Assembly: GCA_024195585.1 (NCBI GenBank)
Contig: SWBL01000435.1
Coordinates: forward strand, 1 to 35,708
Direction of reading: 5' to 3'
Source: Aureobasidium sp. EXF-3400
Taxonomy: Eukaryota; Ascomycota; Dothideomycetes; Dothideales; Saccotheciaceae
DNA length: 35,708 nucleotides
The notes under the pieces are model-generated. The model did no database searches, was not told the DNA's origin, and saw only the letters and a program-made list of their open reading frames with translations. A program made the translations under genes and the position numbers. Below, one piece after another: positions 31,508-35,708 of the stretch. Numbering within the stretch: position 1 is the stretch's first letter; every line of letters begins with the position of its first letter.

Positions 31508-34500
31508 ATGGATTCGGCCTCTGCCGACCATGCCGCTGAGCAGTGGTCAACATTGTTCCACACTTGCTTTGTTCATCGCATACGTGCTTCCCAACTGAAC
31601 AAACCATTTTCTGAGCTCTGGAGCACTCAGCCTATCCCTGGTTCGCAACTGGCTAGTATCATCTTCACATCTGGAGCTTCTGGTGTAGACCCTCTGATCA
31701 CCGAGTATCTGGAACAAATTCTACGCGTTACTACCATCGACACTTGCGATATCCTGGTTGCTCTGCTCGCCCACTCTCGCTATGCTCTCAAGAAAAAGGC
31801 TTCGACTCGTACTCCCTTGAGTAATGCTTTCTTTGAAAATGTTTTGTCACTTCTGGTGCGTCTAGTCGCTGCTGGTGAACGGCCCAAGACTGCGCGCGAA
31901 GCCCGCAATGTCGTACGAGCTCTGGGAGAGTGCCTCACCGCATGTCGTGCTCATGAGATGGTTCTGCTCATGCAAAACGTTGATGTAATGCAAAGTCCGG
32001 ACCCGCAGGTTGTCACGTCCTTTGAGACACTGGCCACACTTGCAATTGCGCTTCTGAACCACTCCATGGTAAAAGCCGACATCGGCGACATATGGCCACA
32101 GACCATGAAGGACAAGATCGCATCCGCGTGCAGTGACTTTGCAGAGCTCATAAGTCCGTGGTCGCATTCACAAATCGGTGCAAGGCTTCACATGCTGGCC
32201 AAGACTCCTCCACTCGGCAAACCCGATTTCAGCACGGCAGAGATAGCATCGGCAGTCAACGATCTTCCAGTCACCAACTCGCGAGTTGGCCTCTACATAT
32301 ACCTGAATGCAGCATTATTTGCAAGACCACTGACCGACGACATGTCGCTCTTCAACTACTTACATGCCAAGTACCAAAACGACACACAATCGCTGGTTTC
32401 CGATTTGATAGTCGCTTCCTTCGATATCCTAGCAAATGCTTTGCAGCAACGTCAGCCGCCAAATCAACTACTCTGTTATCGATCATTCATCGCCAACAAG
32501 CTGCCTCTGCTGATCACAACATTATCAGCATCTTTCGCACCTATGACATCTCAGGTCCACATCCAAATGGCTTTGAGACGAGTCGATGTCCATCCGTTCC
32601 CACCCTTGTCTTCTGACAATGACACTACCAACAACGAAATTTTGAAAAAGGGTCGTCTCGAGTTTGTGCAAGCCTGCGTCCTGTTCCAGCTTGAAAACGA
32701 ACAAGCCTTTCACTCAATAATTGGCGAAACGCCTGCTCCGATTGTTCCTCGAGTCTTTAGATACAACAGACAATATCTGTCCCAGCAATGCATTGCCAAC
32801 ATACATCGTGTTGAAGAATTAGCCCGCGAGCTCGAAGGCATGAATGGCAATGCAGGTGCAATCTCGGGAGCGCTGGTTGACACAATACAACACTTGTACA
32901 CCGCAAAAGAAACGATGTCTCTGCGAACGCTATGCAACATCTTCTCTCGACGATTGCCGCTCATGGACATCATATTTCAATACGCCCAACCCTCGGACGT
33001 GCTCTCCCCACTCTGCAATCTTCTGAACGAATGGACTCATGACGAAGATCAAAGTGAATACCAGCCAGCTTATGAAGAGTTCGCCTCAGTTTTGCTACTT
33101 GTTCTGGCCGTCATTCATCGGTACCAACTGACAGAAGCTGAAATTGAGTCATTCTCCCCTGACTCTTTCATCACCAGAATGATGAAGAATATGTCGACGA
33201 GCATAGATGTCAGAGCACTTGACGATGATCAGCAGAAGCAGCTTACGAAATGGGTCCAGGGTCTGTATGCAACAGATGAGCAAGGCGAGACTAATGGAAT
33301 CAGTGATGAGACGATGTCACACTGCCCACCTCAATCGTTTTATCTGTTGGTTCCAACATTATTCGAGCAGAGTGTGCAAGCCTGCAAACTCATGGCTCTT
33401 GCTGTCAACACATTGAAGGGCGGTCTTGAGTTTCTTCTCGAGCCTTTCCTGCTTCCATCATTGATTGGAGGTCTCAGTTGGGTCACCAAACACTCTTGGG
33501 AGGATCATGGTGATACCGAGATTTTGCTACAGATGTTGCGAAAGCTGATTCAGCCTGACTCAATCTCTGGCGACGCTCAAGCGATGCATCAAACAATACT
33601 CGCCATGGTTGCGAGACCACTGGCCAGGTCTTTGCAAGAGCTACAGCGAAGGCAGCCCAAGCGTAAGGATGTTACTCCAGTCATCGAGCTACTCCAGCCT
33701 CATGTGGATAGTCAGCGAGCAGGCAAATGTAGCTCGGCCGAGCTCACAGAATGGTCCGTTGCTGCTGATGGCGGGCTGCGGACTGTTGTCAAAACTCTTG
33801 TTGGCGGGTTAGTTCAATGGTCTGCGCAAGGCAGCATCAGTTCTATTCCCTACGAATACACGCACCGCGCCATCACTACAGCTTTGGACATGCTCGGGGC
33901 AGATGAGGTCTTGGCCATCATACTGGACGAGGTCAAGTCACAGACTCGAAGTGGATGCGGTTCAGCAGCACTTGAAGTCGCTACTGCTATTATTTGTGCG
34001 CCTTCACCTTTGCCGGCTCTGTCTCAGGCCAATGCCCTCATGCAATTTGATCAAGCTGCTCCGGTGTCAGTGAGTCAACGACGTACATTACGTCAGGCCT
34101 TGAGAGCAAGACTAGATGAGCCCAAAGAATTGCTGGCAATGGAGACCGAGCATGTGGAAACCATTGTGAGACTCGGTCGTCGTGTAGAAGCGCAGCTTTC
34201 CGTGCCGGCACAGCTTACCATGCCTATGACGAATCTCGATCTTGGCGATATGAACATCACAGGTGCAGACATGCAAATGACAGGCGCAGAGATGCAGATG
34301 GCCGCAGACACCACGACGGACTCAACTGCCGCTGCTGCTGTTGCAGACCAGGACTTCACAGCTGCCATGGATCAATCCCTCCAGATGGACACTACCAATA
34401 TGAACGATACGAATTCCATGTCTCTTGACATGTCCAACAATCTCTTCACTAGTCAGGACATGGACTTCGACCTGACTGGTACATCACAGCAACATGGCAA

Positions 34501-34579
34501 TGGGCAGATGAACAATGAGGATGATATCTTCGCCGGCCTTGAGATGGACCTGGGTGGTGACGATTTTGATTTCTCATAG
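31508..34579 (+). CDS. MED5: Mediator of RNA polymerase II transcription subunit 5
   Basis: One intronless exon of 1023 aa, the family's usual size. Med5 (Nut1) is a fungal subunit of the Mediator tail module, which relays activators to RNA polymerase II in the nucleus. Recognised by the all-helical organisation and conserved blocks: WSTLFHTCFVHRI at the N-terminus, VVRALGECLTACR, NSRVGLYIYLNAALF, RVFRYNRQYLSQQC, ISGALVDTIQHLYTAKETM, LCNIFSRRLPLMDIIFQY, PLCNLLNEWTHDEDQSEYQP, GGLEFLLEPFLLPSLIGGL and SWEDHGDTEILLQMLRKL. From about residue 910 the tail turns Met/Asp/Asn/Gln-rich, with a GADMQMTGAEMQM repeat, and ends in an acidic-aromatic segment (EMDLGGDDFDFS), as in relatives. The ATG at 31508 is preceded by CACA, a good fungal initiation context. 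Confidence 0.93.
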   Translation: MDSASADHAAEQWSTLFHTCFVHRIRASQLNKPFSELWSTQPIPGSQLASIIFTSGASGVDPLITEYLEQILRVTTIDTCDILVALLAHSRYALKKKASTRTPLSNAFFENVLSLLVRLVAAGERPKTAREARNVVRALGECLTACRAHEMVLLMQNVDVMQSPDPQVVTSFETLATLAIALLNHSMVKADIGDIWPQTMKDKIASACSDFAELISPWSHSQIGARLHMLAKTPPLGKPDFSTAEIASAVNDLPVTNSRVGLYIYLNAALFARPLTDDMSLFNYLHAKYQNDTQSLVSDLIVASFDILANALQQRQPPNQLLCYRSFIANKLPLLITTLSASFAPMTSQVHIQMALRRVDVHPFPPLSSDNDTTNNEILKKGRLEFVQACVLFQLENEQAFHSIIGETPAPIVPRVFRYNRQYLSQQCIANIHRVEELARELEGMNGNAGAISGALVDTIQHLYTAKETMSLRTLCNIFSRRLPLMDIIFQYAQPSDVLSPLCNLLNEWTHDEDQSEYQPAYEEFASVLLLVLAVIHRYQLTEAEIESFSPDSFITRMMKNMSTSIDVRALDDDQQKQLTKWVQGLYATDEQGETNGISDETMSHCPPQSFYLLVPTLFEQSVQACKLMALAVNTLKGGLEFLLEPFLLPSLIGGLSWVTKHSWEDHGDTEILLQMLRKLIQPDSISGDAQAMHQTILAMVARPLARSLQELQRRQPKRKDVTPVIELLQPHVDSQRAGKCSSAELTEWSVAADGGLRTVVKTLVGGLVQWSAQGSISSIPYEYTHRAITTALDMLGADEVLAIILDEVKSQTRSGCGSAALEVATAIICAPSPLPALSQANALMQFDQAAPVSVSQRRTLRQALRARLDEPKELLAMETEHVETIVRLGRRVEAQLSVPAQLTMPMTNLDLGDMNITGADMQMTGAEMQMAADTTTDSTAAAAVADQDFTAAMDQSLQMDTTNMNDTNSMSLDMSNNLFTSQDMDFDLTGTSQQHGNGQMNNEDDIFAGLEMDLGGDDFDFS

Positions 34580-34756
34580 TTGGAGACTTCGTTCCCCTCT
34601 CTTTACGAACACAATCGGGACTAGAAACCCGTTCTGTTTCCTTACAAGGCTGCTAATGATCGGAGCAAAAGATCTTTCCGTCCCAGGCCGAGTCGTGGTT
34701 TGGCGGTCGCTCTCGCCGCACAGCGTGGATTCGGAAATGACTTTGTGGTCTACAGT

Positions 34757-35533
34757 ATGCGGCAAGAAGCTGATTCCGAAGAGGAAGAAGTTGGTTCCGA
34801 TGAGGGGGAGAGTGATGACACCGATCTTCCCGATGAACTTGGAACGGGTCTTGACCTTATCCTCCTCAGCAGGCCTGCAGTATCTGATCCAAAATGGAAT
34901 GCAACCCTTCGAGCGCATGCGCTAGCCAACATTGACATATTTGTCCAAGAAATTCTGAGACGTCTCTCTAGTCAACGAGTTTTAGACATTCTGACAAGCC
35001 GCTCTAATCAACGAGTCTCCGATGTTCCTTGGTATGCAGCTGCGAGACAGCGTGCGATCATTGCACGTGATCTTCATGCCGCGAGGAGAGCTCGCATTCA
35101 ACGAGAGCGGGATATCGAAAGGAAACGGCAGCGTGAAGAGCGCCGAATCCAGCAAGAGCAGCTGGAGGAACCGCAGCGTGAAGAGCGCCGCATTCAGCAA
35201 GAGCAGCAGGAGGAATGGCAGCCTTACATTGACGAACTGCTGGCGACAATCGATTCGAGTTTTGCAATAGACACGGACTTCCTTTCTCTCAGCAGTACAT
35301 TTTCGATGGAAGTTCGAAATCCCTCTTCGCGTGAGCAATTACCTCCATCCACCACCGAACAAGACCGGTCTCAGCGCTCAGAGGCTCCTGAACCTGAGGA
35401 CAGAGAGATGGTGGGAGACCGCACTGCAGCCCGAAGACACGAGCGAGGTCCTAATGAAGGCAATGAGAGAATGGATCGATTACTTTCTATCTTTCGGGCT
35501 TTCAATCCCAGGAGGAGGGGGTGGTCTGGTTAA
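34757..35533 (+). CDS. Unrecognised charged coiled-coil protein, 5' end uncertain
   Basis: From the first in-frame ATG the frame gives 258 aa. Features in order: a strongly acidic block (DSEEEEVGSDEGESDDTD), a middle part with no known match (DPKWNATLRAHALANIDIFV, SNQRVSDVPWYAAARQRAI), an Arg/Glu/Gln coiled coil at about 118-160 containing a tandem 15-residue repeat, and a Ser/Glu/Arg-rich C-terminus. The same frame stays open 5' to 34625 without an ATG, and that stretch (YKAANDRSKRSFRPRPSRG, then GLAVALAAQRGFGN) looks protein-like. An AG acceptor-like CTAG ends at 34624. So an upstream exon may be missing, or the gene may be a decayed or chance frame in the MED5 3' region. No function can be assigned. 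Confidence 0.45.
   Translation: MRQEADSEEEEVGSDEGESDDTDLPDELGTGLDLILLSRPAVSDPKWNATLRAHALANIDIFVQEILRRLSSQRVLDILTSRSNQRVSDVPWYAAARQRAIIARDLHAARRARIQRERDIERKRQREERRIQQEQLEEPQREERRIQQEQQEEWQPYIDELLATIDSSFAIDTDFLSLSSTFSMEVRNPSSREQLPPSTTEQDRSQRSEAPEPEDREMVGDRTAARRHERGPNEGNERMDRLLSIFRAFNPRRRGWSG
35132..35221 (+). repeat. Tandem 45-nt duplication inside the coiled-coil ORF
   Basis: Two adjacent 45-nt units (35132-35176 and 35177-35221) begin CGTGAAGAGCGCCG and encode near-identical 15-residue units starting REERRIQQEQ. The length is a multiple of three, so the frame is kept. Confidence 0.85.
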
Positions 35534-35690
35534 TACTGAGTAGTCCAGTTCGTTGACGTAGTCTGTCTTTTAGTATCGAGATACAAACCTAAGAATTACT
35601 CTCTGTTATTCACTGCGCTGTGCCAGAACGAAGAAGAGTGCATATGCTGTCCTTGAGCATTGACGTGGTGGGAATGGTGTGGTGAGAAGT

Positions 35691-35708
35691 CCCCCCCCCC
35701 CCCCCCCC
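35691..35708. other. Terminal poly-C run, probable contig end
   Basis: Eighteen consecutive C end the window. It does not resemble the fungal telomere repeat TTAGGG. A homopolymer at the very edge suggests assembly or sequencing breakdown rather than a biological element. Confidence 0.7.

Noticed and set aside
34580..34624. Fusion of MED5 to the downstream ORF by splicing
   Set aside because: MED5 ends with the family's normal acidic C-terminus and there is no consensus donor near its stop codon; retained only as a transcript test.
35691..35708. Poly-C as a telomere or replication element
   Set aside because: It is a plain homopolymer at the sequence edge, unlike the TTAGGG repeat, and is most simply an assembly end.

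Overview
The window is ordinary nuclear DNA of a filamentous ascomycete (Pezizomycotina; probably a Dothideomycete, though I cannot fix the genus). The case rests on many short introns (mostly 48-72 nt, GT-AG, with CTNAC-like branch sites close to the acceptor), compact intergenic regions of about 0.4-1.7 kb, and a gene set of coatomer, Mago, Mediator, GID4, NADP-glutamate dehydrogenase and fungal MFS transporters. Exon models were rebuilt by hand from splice signals, reading-frame phase and remembered family conservation. Every complete model closes in frame.

Layout, left to right: 5' end of mitochondrial P5C dehydrogenase (-, cut by the left edge); GID4/VID24 substrate receptor (-); Mago nashi (-, 7 exons); divergent from it SEC26/beta-COP (+, 5 exons); an intronless MFS sugar porter (-) and, divergent across about 1 kb, a second MFS sugar porter (+, 5 exons); a small stand-alone PIP-kinase-fold protein (+); a 1.7 kb stretch without a convincing gene; a 'pathogen-related'-family protein with a long low-complexity tail (+); a hybrid histidine kinase of 1032 aa in 8 exons (+); a PhyH-like Fe(II)/2-oxoglutarate dioxygenase (+); mitochondrial malonyl-CoA:ACP transacylase MCT1 (-); NADP-glutamate dehydrogenase (-); an aldo/keto reductase with a probable GC-AG intron (-); a conserved fungal protein of unknown function (+); Mediator subunit 5 (+); and an unrecognised charged coiled-coil ORF (+). 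The sequence ends in an 18-base C run that looks like a contig edge.

The genes do not form one pathway. Loose themes are glutamate metabolism (P5CDH and NADP-GDH, each with a GATA-type motif about 100 bp upstream), carbon control (GID4 and two sugar porters) and signalling (hybrid kinase, PIP-kinase fold). I found no mobile element, CRISPR array, rRNA, tRNA or secondary-metabolite cluster.

The observations most worth following are the bacterial-style sensor architecture of the hybrid kinase, the minimal PIP kinase, the Cys-Pro pair in the tail of the pathogen-related protein, a frame-preserving stop-free intron in GID4, the GC-AG intron in the aldo/keto reductase, and the incomplete-looking ORF downstream of MED5. 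None amounts to a clearly new biological system.
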